A stretch of DNA of 64,000 nt, from positions 34,798,880 through 34,862,879 of the forward strand of contig NC_044916.1 in assembly GCF_003576645.1 (NCBI RefSeq). The letters run 5' to 3'. The stretch comes from Ipomoea triloba (lineage: Eukaryota > Streptophyta > Magnoliopsida > Solanales > Convolvulaceae). Positions 46,986 through 60,833 of the stretch are shown here, in pieces (position 1 is the stretch's first letter; every line of letters starts with the position of its first letter). The translations under genes and the position numbers were made by a program. Under the pieces are notes generated by a model. That model had not been told where the DNA came from and did not search any database. It saw nothing but the letters and a program-made list of their open reading frames with translations.

Positions 46986-49045
46986 ATGACTAACCAGAAT
47001 GTGGTGGTTTCCGACCCGAAATCCGGCGTCGCCGTCATAAAAGTGGCGGTGCCGGAGCCGGAGCTGTTCCCGCACGCGGTGCTGCCCGCCGGAGCGGCGG
47101 GGAGTTTTATTTCCATTCCCCGCCCCTGTAGGATCAATGCATTGTTCGAATCCATGAGGGATTCCTCGCCAACCCGAAGATCCTCCGAATCTGACGATGC
47201 TAACAAGTCTTGGATCGTGAGTCTCTCGGAATTCATATATATATATATATGCTCCTTAGCTTCCTCACCTCGGAATTTTAGCAGATCTTAAGGATTAATT
47301 TTTGTTTTTTTGGATGGAACAGTTGAGTCATCCCTCTGCTATAAGCATGTTTGATGATATAGTGAATTCTTCTAAAGGAAAGAAGATCGCCATGTTTCTT
47401 GATTATGATGGAACTCTTTCCCCCATTGTTGAAGACCCCGACAAAGCTTTCATGGCCCCTGAGGTTGGTTCAACATTCCTCATCCCCCTCACCCACCCAC
47501 CCCCACCTTCTTTTTTTTTTTCCTAATATATTTCAATAAACTCATTTTCCTGTTTTATTTCTGGAATATAGATGAGAGATGTTGTGAGGAACGTATCAAA
47601 GTATTTTCCCACAGCCATAGTGAGTGGCAGGTGCAGGGCAAAGGTATTTTTTTTTTCCTTAAAAAAAATTCAATTATTTTCAGTTTTTTTTTTAAATTTT
47701 AATGATTATTTGATTAATAATATTCTTAAACATAAATTTTAGGTGTACAACTTTGTGAAACTGTCTCAACTGTATTATGCCGGAAGCCATGGAATGGACA
47801 TCAAGGGACCAACTAAAGGCAATCTAAAGGTGAAAATTATAGATGAAAATTGACCGCAACAGTAATACTATTCTGGGATCTTTTTACTAATGATTTTTGG
47901 TAAAAATTATTCAGGGCAATCAAGCTGTTCTCTGCCAACCTGCAAGAGAATTTTTACCCATGATAGAAGAGGTTGGTTTTCTCCTCTCTAGTGGATTGTG
48001 TACTTGTATTCAGTATATGGTAAAGGTTAAAACATCCCCAAATGTACTAACTTTTTTATTTTTACTTGAATGTATAATTTTTCACTCAGGTATATAAAGT
48101 ATTATTGGAGAAAACCAAATCTGTCCCTGGAGCCAAAGTGGAAAACAACAAGTTTTGCTTGTCTGTGCATTATCGTTGCGTCGAGGAAAAGGTACAATTT
48201 TTAACCTTTTACTCCGAATTTTTCGTTTTTTGCTCTTTAAATATTCACATACTGTATATATATAATGAGCTAACATTTTTATTTTTTGTTATCAGAGATG
48301 GGATGAACTAGGAGAGATGGTGAAATCTGTTATCAAGGAGTACCCAGAGCTTCGACTATCTCAAGGGAGGAAGGTACAATAATTATAATTATATATTTAT
48401 ATATGTTCAACTAACATTCTTGTCTTTGTCATATATTTCACTGTCATATATAATATACATTTATGTTAGGTGATACATTAATTAATTGAATTCCAAGCAT
48501 TTTTATTCCTTAAAAACATTGAAACTAACGGACAATATCTTACTATATGAAAATACAGGTGTTGGAGATTCGTCCCACCATTAAATGGGACAAGGGCAAG
48601 GCGTTGGAGTTCTTGTTGGAAGCATTAGGTTTTGCAAACTCTAATGATGTTTTGCCAGTTTACATTGGCGATGATCGGACGGATGAGGACGCTTTTAAAG
48701 TACGTATTATATACATACAATATATAATAAATATTGTTGGTTTGAACCGGTCAGAAAATTCCTTAACAACAATAATTTGTATTGATTGATGTTATAGGTT
48801 TTGCGTGAGAGAGGACAAGGTTTTGGAATCTTAGTCTCAAAAGCTCCGAAAGAAACGGATGCTTCATATTCTCTTAAGGACCCATCGGAGGTGAGTTGAA
48901 ATTAATACAACACATTTTTTTTAGGAATAAGAATAAATATTCCTTTGATTTGGTTATTGATTCGTGGGATAATTTCTTTATGTGGCAGGTTATGTACTTT
49001 CTGAAACGATTGGTGGAGTGGAAAGCAAGATCTTCTTGTAAATAA
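46986..49045 (+). CDS. Trehalose-6-phosphate phosphatase
   Basis: Removes phosphate from trehalose 6-phosphate to give trehalose, thereby controlling a sugar-status signal. Ten coding exons: 46986-47216, 47323-47463, 47572-47643, 47743-47829, 47915-47971, 48090-48191, 48296-48373, 48559-48699, 48798-48890, 48989-49045. Every intron is GT-AG and every exon is in phase 0, giving 352 aa. The HAD-superfamily motifs are present: the nucleophile box [10 protein letters not shown] with D104 and D106, motif II VSGR (S142), the conserved Lys in WDKGKAL (268), and the acidic [10 protein letters not shown] (293-302). The plant TPP signature GSHGMDI is also present. Length is typical for the family (about 350-390 aa). 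The N-terminal 77 residues vary between plant paralogues and end with a Ser/Arg-rich stretch. Which paralogue this is cannot be decided from sequence reading alone. Confidence 0.96.
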
Positions 49046-52000
49046 AGAAAGAATAATACTAACCGGGAGGACCACCTAACGTTATAATACAAGAATTTGA
49101 CCTTTTAACCCGAAAAATTTTATTGGGGTGGAAGAGGTTGAAGAGCTTGTATAGTAGTAACTTATGCAGCTGTACGTACTTATCAATTGGGATGGAAAAA
49201 AAAAAAAAAAGATTTTGTAGTAATTCCGTAAAAAAAAAATGTTAAGCAAATGTATTTTTATTCTTGTATTTTTTTTTAATTTAATCGTTGTCTCGAGCTG
49301 TGCACGTGCTATCTTGCACGTACATTTCTTTGCATGTGAATTTGTAAAAATCCATGCATTAATATATATGCCCAAGGCAAATATGTGTGTGTTTTTTTTT
49401 TCTGAAAAAGGCAAATATGTGTGTTAAACAAGAGCTGTTGAGTAATTACCTTTTCATGTGGAGGTTACAGATGTTTCTTGTTCTTATATAAGTAAGAGCT
49501 ATATATATATTCTAAAGCACTATAACATGCTCAACATTTATTTTATTTTGCTTTTGTGCAAAATTAAAGAAAATAAAATATGTCCCACAAAGCATTGTCT
49601 AATTAACTCAAAATTTATTAAAGTTCAAATATTTTTGAAATTGGTTGTCCAATGAATTATATAATGACGTATTAGTGAAATTCACGTCCATCGCCATATA
49701 TGAAGAATATAATGACCATTATATTGGTTGATGTGAAGGTTCCTTTTTTTTCCTTTAATTTTTTCATTTAGATCAATCATATAATTTGTTACCACGTCAT
49801 CTAGCATTTAAAAATAGCAAAAGTTTAAATGGGATAGGGAGTATGATATTTTTCTTGGACAAAAGAGTCAATATGGGAATCCTTTGAATGGGTACGTGAA
49901 AGTGTAGGTATCCCCTCCCCACCTCCCTACCTCCCCAAGAAGTATATATATAGCTATGTAGGGAATCAACTATATAGGTATAGGCTAGCTAGCATTATTG
50001 TTCATACTTCATATCAACTAAAATGTATGTTCATTGCAATTACAAATATTTTTCCTATTATCACATGCACCATGCTTATCAGCTTATGTTTAACTAGATT
50101 ATTATATCATTTGTATCTATGTATGTATGTCTTTTTTTTCATGTGTAATTCAGGGTTTTCACCGTCGGACACAGTGACTAATCTCCTCTTTAAATGGTAT
50201 GCACCTTTAAGACTGTGGCAACTGGCCTAGAGATTTAAGGTTGCTCTATGTGTGTCTGTGTGTTAGTGGATGTTACAATTTCTTAATAAATTAGTAATTT
50301 GCTTAATTTTGTGTAATACATATTGTTCATTCGTGTTCATAAAACATTAATAATTATTTATACGACATTTATATAAGAAAGAAGGACGAGGTCACCTAGG
50401 AAAGGAGGAACACAATCAACCTCATTGTAGAAGGACTCTCCTTGGTCTCGAAGGGCTCACACAATATCTCAGCTCGCGGCATCTAGTTGACCTCAGTCGC
50501 ACCTAAAGAAATAGTCACCTAGCTCCCAACCTCCATTCTCACCATGACTCACAATTTTAACTATTAGATGATCTGTCACCATATTTTGTTCAAATAAAAA
50601 TATTTTATTTGTTTAGTATCATATGTATCTCGATCTTATATTTTATACCTTAATAAATTAGGGAGTATCATGAACATGAATGTGTCCACCAGCAAAAACA
50701 CAAAACCTGAGTGTACTTTGGGCAGCCTGACTTATCCTTTGATTCATTGAAATTTGTATTTAATTTCACTATGCTAAACTTTCAATAATGGAAACAAGCT
50801 AGCATATGTACAGTTGTAAAGACACCCTGAGAGTCATAAGATAGCAGGTCTGCTTAAACATAGAAAATTACTTTAGATATAACGTTAATGCCAATATACA
50901 TTAGATGTTTATCCATAAGTATCATTAACAGATATTTTAAAAGTTAGTAACCAATAAGGCATGCTCTATGTCTCCCATTCCAGGTGTTATTCGATCATGT
51001 TTTTATGGGATGCACATTTCCACTTTTTTTTTTTTTAAATGGCAAGAAAATTCATAGTCATTACAAATCACAGAAAGTGTCAATTGCACTTTGGAAGATC
51101 CTATGGCTATGCTATGCCACGGGAATCAAACTCCTGAACTTCATATACCAAAATCAAACTCTTTTCACATAACCACCGCTTTTGGGGCACACTTCCACTA
51201 TTAATTTTAGAATTGGTAGGATGCATTTGCTCGAATAGCATTCAATTATTTTTGTTTTATTGTAATGTTTTACAAGTTACTTAGTCAGTGTGACTCATCA
51301 GTTTCACATGTATAAAATACTGAATTATCATTTGCTTGACTCTATTTCTATATTTCTGAATTTATTTTTTAGCTAGATACATAATATTTTTTTACTCAAC
51401 CAATCAATATATCTCCATACCCAAAGGATAATTATATTTGACATTTACTACATGAATTAAGGATCAATTATTGGGTCCACTAGGCAAGAATCATTATAAT
51501 TCATAGTGAGAAAAGTGTCCAGCCTTTAATGGTAGCTCTTCCACACAAACATATACATATAATATATCTAATAAACTTACAGGCAATAATAGTACCTGGT
51601 ACTCATTAGTCCTATAACTATAATACTCTAGTTTTAGCTTTATTCCACAGTACCATCTGGAGACTAATCTTAAAATTTGTGTCAGAAAATGATAATCAAT
51701 TAATTTAAAAATGGGAAAAAAGAAAAAGAAAAAGATGGAGAGATCAGAGATGAGGGCAAACATTATTTGGGGCAGTAACACAGTGGCAAACTGACAGGGT
51801 ATAAGGAGAAGCAAAATTTGATTGGAAGATGCAGGAGATGAATGATCCTAGAAAGCCATAAAATAATGGAAAGAAGAGATCTTGGGAAGGCTAATTAAGG
51901 TTAAATTAAAGTAATTAAATTGAATATTATTGGACCCATAATGGGTGGAACGAGGCCATTGCTTGGAAACAGAAGAACAGATCTACAACCATTGGGCACT

Positions 52001-55000
52001 TGGATTTCCCAGAGCCCACCTCAAAAGACTCGAGGAATCTTTAAGTTGTTTCTTAATGGATTCTCGTGACACTTGTGATTTCTGCTTTATAAGCTACAAC
52101 AATTTTAATGTGCATTATATTGTTTGTTTATGTATCCCAACGTTTTTATCATATCCTGCCCCTTTTTTTTATATCTCCCATCTTCACTCGCATGAATAAC
52201 ATCAAAACATGAAGCATGCTTGCTTTAACACGCAACAATGCTATGTATCTTTATATATAAGAGTAATCCACTTGTCATGTGTTCAGTATTCTTAACGAGT
52301 TTGATCAAAAGAAATTAAAGATTAAAAAAATTGTTCAACTACTAATTAATACCGATCATGTATCATTAAATCAGAAGTAGGAAATACAATTGAGAGTAAA
52401 TGTAATGAACATCTACATATAAAATGATAAAGAGAGTTTAACTTTGACATGGGCAACACTATCCAAGTTCATCAAACAGTTAGTTTGATAAGTACAAAAT
52501 TTCAAGTATATGGATTGATTTACCTACTTATAGTTTTTTTGTCGGCTAAGGTCACAAGGCGGCTTTACTAAGAGGAGGACATAGCGATTGCAGTCTTTCC
52601 TATAAATAGAAAAGGGGGTTTTGACAAGTGGTATTTTCGTTATATATAAATTTGCTTATAATTTATTTAATAAATAATAATTAAATAAACCCAAGTTGTG
52701 GTTATAATATTCATTATATTAATCCATTTAGTGTTAGAGATGAAAACTACTCCTAATATATTTAGAAAGAGCACTAAGAGGATATTTAAACACAAAAGAT
52801 CAAGTTCATAAAGAAAATATGTGAACGAAAACAATCGGCTCAACATCTGAACTATAAACCTAGCACGTAAATAAAATAGTAAAAAACTGCAAGCTAACTG
52901 AAAAGAAAAAGTTTCAATCTATTATAACAATATATTTGTTCTTGCACAACCACAATATAAACACCTAGCTAAAAGATCCCTTTCACTTTAAATCTTTAAT
53001 GTTTATAGTGTTAGGTGGTGAAAGGGAAACCCACTTTGCAATAGGGGTGGATTGGGGGGAGGGGGGTTGAAAAAGAAAGAAAAAAATAAAGAGTTGTTGT
53101 TGGCATTGATAGATGTTGTTGAAGGAAGAGTTGGAATCCACTTGAAGTGCTTGATGTGAAGAAGACATACATGGGTAGGATATTAAATGGGGACACCCAA
53201 AATGCTTCCCAACCCATGACTAAAAACTTGTTCTCTTTTTAGACGTGTAAAGAATGGCCTCCCCACTAGATTCATCAACCCATCATTGAGCCTTCAATTC
53301 CTTATTAAACTAAGCCTTGTAATCCACCAATTATTGGTGAAAGAGAGAGAGGGGGGCATATCCCAAGCATATGAATAGAACCACTGCACCCATTACCCAT
53401 AAGTTAATTAAACCATTATATTGCCCCCCTTTCAAATTTTAGCTCGTTAATCCCTAACGGGAACGGTCTATTAGCCTTTTTGATTTGATCCGATCAGTTA
53501 TATAAACAACTTAATTTGGTTTACTTCATTATAGTTATTTCTCGGTCAAGGTCATAAGGCGGGATTTACCCAATGCACAACCTTGAACAGTTATTGCGAG
53601 TTTTCCTCGTTACCCAAAAAAGAGAGGAGGATATCCCATTATCCCAAGCATATGAAATGGAACCACCCATTACCCATAAGTTAATTAACCCATTATCTTG
53701 CCCTCCTTCCAATTTTTAACTAATTAATTCCTAACCCCCATTGTCATATCTTATTCATCACTAATAATAAATACTATATCCCTAACAAAAATACTGATAT
53801 AGAATCCTCATCCCAGATTTCCTAGGTGATAAAGTGGGTTTTCGATGCACCTATGTGATATATTTTAATTTACGAAAGATAATAGTATGTAACAAATAGA
53901 AAAGCTTTACGTACGGTTAAGCATAAATGGTTCTGTATTCTATAAATTAAAATTGTTCAATGTGTATGCACTATTATACAAAGGAGGAGAATACAAAAAA
54001 AGCGGGTCCATGAGGTCCAAGATATAGTCCAACTAAGCCATGAAACTTGGGTGATAAAAAACAAAATAATAATAATAATACAATCAACTTCGTTAAACAC
54101 AAGCTAAATACACATATAACACTATTAAGTACAATATTGTAAAGTTTTTTAAATTTGTAACTATGTATCTTAAGAACATTATATTAGTTAAGAAACATTT
54201 TTTTAATCACAAATGAGTAGTGGGTTTGTGAATCAAATTCAAGGCCTCAACACCCTGATTTGACAAAATATATAGTAGAAGAGCATCAAATTAAAATGAA
54301 ATGATGCTTGCTCGTTAATAAAAGTAGTTAAAATAATATGTACAAACATTCTTTTTTTACACGACATCCAACGCCAAATTGTTCTTACCAACTATTCTAG
54401 ATAGTACAATAATACTCATAAATAGTTTCATAGTAATGTTTGACTGATTAAATAAAGTGTTATATTCGAGGAGAATGAGGCACCCAGAACCACAAATCCA
54501 CAACCACGAACCTATAACTATATAAGTAAAGTGTTATACGTTTCTTCATTATTAAGAGGTTTTAATCAGCAAGCTAGGGAATCAAATTAAATTCAGAGTG
54601 TATGTGCAGAGACAAACACACTTTACCCCTAATATATATCCTTAAATCTAGTTAATGATCCTGATTTTAATTGTGTGGAGTTGGATTAAGGAATCCGTAC
54701 GTACACGTGTTGGTCCCCACCTCGGTGGTCGTGCCACGTCTGCCAATGGCTATAATATTATTGGACTGCGTGTATATATACAAAAATAATATATATTCGT
54801 ACAAAATAAAGGGAGGTGTAAATGTGGATCCATGGTGGAGGTTTGGTTGCCATGACTTTGCTAGGGGAAGCAGACGAAGGAAATGTTGGAATAATTGGGA
54901 GTTTGTTCTTTCATCCTCTTCTTTCTGACCATCTTTCGGCGCCAAAAGGACCAATCAATAATCACATCCTTGTATATAACAACATTATTTAATGCTAATC

Positions 55001-58000
55001 ACATCTGATTTACCGCCCAAATCTTTTACTAATACTAATACTAAGTTTCTTCGCCATGAAACAATACAATGCACCACATTTCTAGAGACATCATATGCTT
55101 AATTGTTTTTTTGTAATTATATACAAAGCTGAAAAGCATTGGCATATATAGCTAGCTAGCTAGGGTTTGCTGCAATAATAGGGCTTGTATAGTAGTCTGA
55201 TCTTTATTCTTTAGCAAGTTGCTTTCTTTTACTTTAATCACTCTAGTTAAACTGCTACATTATTACTTGATCATAGCGATATGATTAGACAATGAAGATA
55301 AGTTTAATCTATGATATATAATTTGAAAATAAATTCTAATTATATCACAATGTGATAGTGATTTGTTTCATACCTATATATAATTAAAGTTTATTCACGT
55401 TACCTAATTATGTAACTGCATCACACACGTATATGTTTGTGTTTAAATAGTAGAAATTGAATTTATTAATTCAGAATTAGGCTATATACATCTTATATAT
55501 AATTTTGAATTCAAGCTCACTTTTACACAATTGTTACCTTATGATGAAGATACAAAATATCTCAATATTAACTATTAGTAATTTTAGTTTAAATGCATAA
55601 AATATACAATTAATTTATGTAAATCGATATTGAATACCTCGAAATAAGTTAATTTTGTGCACGTAAAGACTAAAGAGCCCTACAGTGCCGGATTTTGTTT
55701 GGTTCGGGACGAGATTGGGACCATGAGTGTTGTCGGAAATATTTGTGGCTTGCATGCATGGGGAATAGGAGGCTGGGCATGGAGAGTAGATACATGTGAA
55801 AAGAGTTGTCCAATGAAAAAAATAGTGTCTTCAATTCACGATCATCATAAAATAAAGTCACTTTACTTCGAAATGGGTCACAGAGTGAATACCGTATGAT
55901 TCTCGAACTTAAATGTCACAAGTTCAATTATATCAATATTCTATCAGTCAAATTCGTTATGCAAGATCTTTCTAGTACAGTTAAATTACCTCATTTGTAT
56001 GGTTTGCGTATTATTACACAAGTGTTGTTTAATTACTTAGTCCATACTCTTGAATATTGGTTGTGAGTTTTCCTCAACTCGTCACCTAATAATTTTGTTT
56101 GACCAGACCAATGTAACATTGAATTTAAAAAGGAGGATACTACTTCTATTCCCAATTTTTACTCAATCACTCAAAAAGTTGATATTTTTTTTGAAACTCA
56201 TAGGTCGAAAAATAACTTTTTATCTTTTGCTACCTTAGGAAATAAAAAGCGATAAAGTAGAAATATGGAGTACATGTACTAGAACTCATTTGAAAATTGC
56301 CTATTACCTGATCCCAAAATAAATAAATAAATAATTACAACATACTAAAAATGGACAAGTATAAAAATATAATGATCAGGCAACAAAATACATGAACATT
56401 CAATATGTTAAAATTGAACATGTGATACACTAAAAATAAATATGTAATGTAGTACAATGAACTTTTTCGGGTCTATCTTACAATATCCCTGTGTCCAGGA
56501 TAAAACAACTGATTCACTTTATACTGGGCCGATCAGACGCTTCTCGGCAAATAATTCTGCGGCTTGCATGCATGGGAAATACGAGGTCGAAGATTGAAAT
56601 TTTTGGCCCAATAACTATAATGGGCCTAAAAATGCTTCACTTTTGAAAATTCTTAAATAGACCCAATATTTACTCATGGGCCCTGACTTTATTGGGTTTG
56701 ATCGCAACACTGTGGGCCTACCAATCCTTTACGAATATTCTTAGAGCATCACGCCATCACCCTTGGTTCTTTTTCTTTTTTCTTTTTTCTTTTTTTTTTT
56801 AAGTTTTTTCTAAGGGGAGGTGAGACAGATGTGGCAGAGTTTTGAGTACTACTAAGTCTGTTATAATGCAGTACTTTCTCAACCTACTGAAGCAACTTAT
56901 TGAAGCACAATAAGTCAATATCGCTTCTACTGAGGCTAGAACTCACATCTCTCATATGAGAGTACAACTTGGTGCCACTAGACCACAACATCTTGGCAGA
57001 TGGGGAAGAGTTTAACTGCTTAAAAAATCGGATTTTTCAATATAAAAAAAAAAATCAACTTGTGTGCATTACACGCACCAACACTACCTGCCATGTACAT
57101 ACAGTGTGCGCTTCCGGGAGAAACATTAGGTGATTGTCAATTGGCAACCATCTAACTTTTCTTCCCCTTTATCTCTCTTGCTACAAAACTTTGACAAAAA
57201 TTCAAAAATAAAAACCAACAATTACTGGTGCTCTTGTGTCACAATGACGTAAGGTATCTTAAAAGACCAACCAGTGGTAACTATAGTGAATGAAAAATGA
57301 TTAGCATACTTCCATGTCTTAATTTTGTTGGATTAAGAAATAAAAATCAAAGTGTAAGCAAAGAGATTACTTGCTAATTAACAAGAGCACCTTGTTTTAA
57401 TGTGGTTATATCTAACTATCAATGTTGTTGAACAACCAAAAATTTTATATGCAACTTTTCAAGTAGTGTAATTTTTAAGCATATATTATATTATAAATTA
57501 ATCTAATTTAAAATACATTATTCCATCCCTAATTATATACAATTGAGACCATATTGTGTGGGTATAGGCTACCAAGGAGGAGTAGGTTTGGTCGAAGATC
57601 ATGTGAAAAGATGGGCAGAAAATATGTACACCAAATCAAACATATATCACTGTGTTGATAAACCTAATCTTTTATTGTACACCCACGCAGACGCAATAAT
57701 TTATGCCAAGAATATAATAAGCTTTCTTGTGCGACAATTATGCTTTCTCTATTCTAATCTTACTCCCACCCTACGTGGATTCTAATATGGATTCCCTGCT
57801 TTTCTGCTAAATTATATTTCAAAACTCGATTAGTTTTATATGACACTTTAATTTACAAAAAAAAATCGTAATTACTATTAAAATGTCTGTTGGTTACGTA
57901 AATTAAACTTTGTCACTTTAGTTAGCAAATGATCATAAAAGAAGTAAATCAACTTAAGTTGTTCATAACTGACAAGCTCAAATCGAGATGGATGGCCAAT

Positions 58001-59545
58001 AATATAATAGGCTACTTCACGAGTGATTGAATTTTAAAATTTTGTGATTACCAATTCAAAGACTGAATCAACTTGATTGAAATTACATCTGTATGACCTA
58101 TATCACGTGAGACTGTACGTGCCATATAATACATTTTAAAGAATTGATGAGTATAACATTTTTTACCAAAAAAAAAAAAAAGTGTTAAAGGTATATTAAA
58201 GCTAGCTTTGTTAATTATATGGAGAAGTAATCTCATACTCTCATGCAAGATTAATTGTTACCTTAAAAAAGACCATAATTGTTAATTACTTTATTAATTT
58301 GTTAAAGAAATGGTGGGCTAATATATATTAATATAATTTGACTTGGTCAAACATTGAGATGCTACAGATATCTGTTTGTTTATCTACTGATGATCGTATT
58401 GGCATTTTATATGCACAACGGGACAATACAATAGATTCACATTACAACTGGTGGCAAAAACTGCTACGATAATAATGTATAAAATAATTTATCATGCACC
58501 TAATAGAAACGTATTATAACAATATTTTATTTTCGGTGAATATCATCATGGGTCGTTAATTTGAAATTTTTTAATTAAATTTTTTCGTTGCGTGATGCTC
58601 TGCAAACGAACAAAAGCCGTCGATCGTGGTGGCAAACAGCGGCGGCGTACGATGATAACGTAACCGCACTTTATGGTTGTCTGTGTACTCGCACCATTCA
58701 ACCACCTCAACCTAGTTTAACTAGCTCACCCACCTTTTCATTTTTTTTTTCTTATTCACTAAAAAAACCCTTTTTTTTTTCTAAAATGTATTTTTCTCTT
58801 TTTTTTTTAATAAGCCAAATTTTCTGACTTTGTAATAAATCTGTCTCAATCTGGTTTAACTAGTTTACCTGATTATATTTTAGATCTTATGAACTTGTAT
58901 TACATTGGATGAGAAGGTAAATCAAGACAAATCAGTATAGATTTGAGACTAATTTCAACTCACTAAACTAACTGTACATTTTTGTTAAAAGGCGGGATTT
59001 AACTCAGATTCAAACGTGTTCGTGATATGAATCGAACTTTAGCTCATGGTTGATATATTTTTTTTTTTTTTAATATGATGCTTTTTCTAGGATGATTTAC
59101 TTGGGTTCACATTAGATCAAGGGAGGTCGCCAACTCTTCCATAATCTTTCTCTATCTATATGAGTTTGACCCGTTGCCACCTACCGGCAGCTACTTCTTT
59201 GCTCCAATGGAGACCCCACCACCCTTCTCCTTCTTCAACCTCTAGACAGATAAAACTTACAACCGAAATTAGAGCAGAAACCCATCCAGATCTTGATCAT
59301 CTCAATAAAGCGCAGCTTATTTAACTTTCCTGTTTCCCTTTCTTTTCTCCTTTTTTTTCCAGACAAAACCCTAATCTTGAAGGAGAAAAGAGAAGCAAAA
59401 AAGGCATAGCTTTCAGTCTCTCTCCTTTCCTCGTGCGTACAATAAGCTTGTGGTCCAAGAAAAGGACGGTAAAGGTGATAGCCTTAAGAGTTGAGATTCA
59501 TTGTAGATCGATCATTCATCATCAGAGCTATCTAGCTTTCGAGAT
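49046..59545. other. Phosphatase 3' region and long non-genic stretch
   Basis: After the probable 3' UTR there are about 10 kb without a recognisable gene. It contains decayed SINE-like stretches near 52535-52620 (TTGTCGGCTAAGGTCACAAG) and 53520-53625 (CTCGGTCAAGGTCATAAGGC), and family D at 56870-57000. Two nearby copies of TATCCCAAGCATATGAA with CATTACCCATAAGTTAATTA lie near 53360-53410 and 53645-53690. Short frames at 54671, 55657 and 57543 have no known motif. The last 200-300 bases belong to the VQ gene leader and promoter. Confidence 0.4.
56870..57000 (-). mobile_element. tRNA-like/SINE segment, family D
   Basis: On the minus strand it has an A-box-like TGGTCTAGTGGCACC (56971-56985) and a degenerate B box in GAGTTCTAGC (56934-56943). 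It matches the segment at 36185-36280 in order and spacing. As there, a GAGCATC terminus preceded by TTA lies upstream (56741-56750). Confidence 0.6.
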
Positions 59546-59581
59546 ATGGGTTCCGTTCTCTCTTTGTTCCCATCTTTTTAG
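59546..59581 (+). other. uORF 1 in VQ gene leader
   Basis: ATGGGTTCC opens an 11-codon frame ending at TAG, about 100 bases before the main start. The G after the ATG gives a moderately good context. It is present in the mRNA only if transcription starts upstream, which the long pyrimidine-rich leader suggests. Confidence 0.5.
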
Positions 59582-59650
59582 TACACTGATCTGAGAAACC
59601 TATAATTTCTCATCTTTTCAGTCTGTCTGTTTGTTTCTCTCTCTATATAT

Positions 59651-59701
59651 ATGTGTGTGTGTATTTTCCGTTTTGGGTATGGATTCTGGAAACAGTGGTA
59701 G
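59651..59701 (+). other. uORF 2 overlapping the VQ start
   Basis: An ATG within TATATATATGTGTGTG opens a 16-codon frame that runs past the main ATG (59679) in another frame and ends at TAG (59699-59701). Its context is poor (T at -3), so most ribosomes would be expected to scan past. Confidence 0.5.
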
Positions 59702-60833
59702 TTTGCAATCATCGAGCGGTGGCGATGAAGAGTATGATTCGCGCGGTGAGTCCATTTCTAATTTTTTGAATCAGTCGGGTCAGTTTGATTCGATTATCTC
59801 GTCGTCTTCAAGCCCGCAGCCGCAGTTCTTGTTTCAGTCGTCGGGGAATCCCGATGCGACTTTTCCGCAATCACTGGCGAATCTCAATTCCCAATACGGG
59901 AATAATCATAATAATCATGATTTGGTTTGGCCGGGCCGAGGATTGAGATCGGAGCCGGGTTTTGGTAACTTTGGGGGTTTGGTGGGGGCGGCGCCGGGCT
60001 CATCGGCTACTCAAGGGGGGATGATTGGTGGTGAGAGTCATCATGGGCAGTTTTCTAGCTCGTCATCATTGCCGACCGTACAGGTGGCAGCGGTGGACAT
60101 ACGAGGGCCGTCGGATGGGGTTGTTGTTCCAAAGAATCCCAAGAAACGGACCAGGGCGTCGAGGAGGGCGCCGACGACCGTGCTCACGACGGACACCGCT
60201 AATTTCCGGCAAATGGTTCAGGAGTTCACCGGGATACCCACGGCGCCGTTCTCCGTCGGCGCGCCGTATTCGCGCCGCCTGGATCTCTTCTCCGCCGCCG
60301 GCTCGGCTATCAGGTCGCCTCATTTGGACAGTCTTGGACCGCTTTACCCCTTAAGGCCTTCAGCCCAAAAGGTCCAAAATTCTCCCTTTTTAAACACAAC
60401 CATGCTCGACGCTCTAATGGCCGCAAACAACACCCGCTGCGGTGGCGGAAACACCCCAAATTCAGGTAACCTCAACCTGGGTAACACGGATCTCGGAATC
60501 ACAAAACAAGGCCCAAATTTGCTCCTCAACATGCAGAATCATCAAATCCTCCCATTCCAACCACTCCTACAATCCTCAATCAAGAATAATAATCCATTGG
60601 GCAACACTAATGCACTGGAATTCGGGACAAAATCCTCCATGGATGACGCTTTGGGGATCATCAACAATGATCCAAATCTCGGCTTTCCTACCCAGCAAGG
60701 GATAAACGACGGCGGGAATCAGATGAGATTATTCGACGGAAACAATGGCAATAATAATAACTACAAGCAGAATTGTTCAACATCTTCCACTTCAGAATTC
60801 CACCCTGAAAAGGGCCTGGAGAATGTTCCCTGA
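59679..60833 (+). CDS. VQ-motif transcriptional regulator
   Basis: A 384-aa intronless protein carrying one VQ motif, FRQMVQEFTG (residues 176-185), preceded by a basic Arg/Lys stretch (NPKKRTRASRRAPTTVL, 153-169) that could serve for nuclear entry. Proteins of this family bind WRKY transcription factors and are MAP-kinase targets in defence and development. The N-terminus (MDSGNSGSLQSSSGGDEEYD) and the context FTGIPTAPFS are typical of one subgroup of long plant VQ proteins. The remainder is low-complexity, rich in Ser, Gly, Asn and Gln. I chose the ATG at 59679, with G at -3 and +4; the longer frame starts only with TTG. Two upstream ORFs lie in the leader. The family is certain; the numbered member is not. 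Confidence 0.93.
   Translation: MDSGNSGSLQSSSGGDEEYDSRGESISNFLNQSGQFDSIISSSSSPQPQFLFQSSGNPDATFPQSLANLNSQYGNNHNNHDLVWPGRGLRSEPGFGNFGGLVGAAPGSSATQGGMIGGESHHGQFSSSSSLPTVQVAAVDIRGPSDGVVVPKNPKKRTRASRRAPTTVLTTDTANFRQMVQEFTGIPTAPFSVGAPYSRRLDLFSAAGSAIRSPHLDSLGPLYPLRPSAQKVQNSPFLNTTMLDALMAANNTRCGGGNTPNSGNLNLGNTDLGITKQGPNLLLNMQNHQILPFQPLLQSSIKNNNPLGNTNALEFGTKSSMDDALGIINNDPNLGFPTQQGINDGGNQMRLFDGNNGNNNNYKQNCSTSSTSEFHPEKGLENVP

Noticed and set aside
55657..55899. 80-residue open frame
   Set aside because: It has a non-ATG start and no recognisable family. Nearby sequence at 56540-56590 shares only the words GGCTTGCATGCATGG.
59631..59678. 16-residue hydrophobic extension of the VQ protein
   Set aside because: It depends on a TTG start in the leader; the ATG at 59679 is in good context and gives the usual family N-terminus.
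60025..60354. Arg-rich frames overlapping the VQ gene
   Set aside because: They are shadows of the GC-rich VQ-motif coding region.
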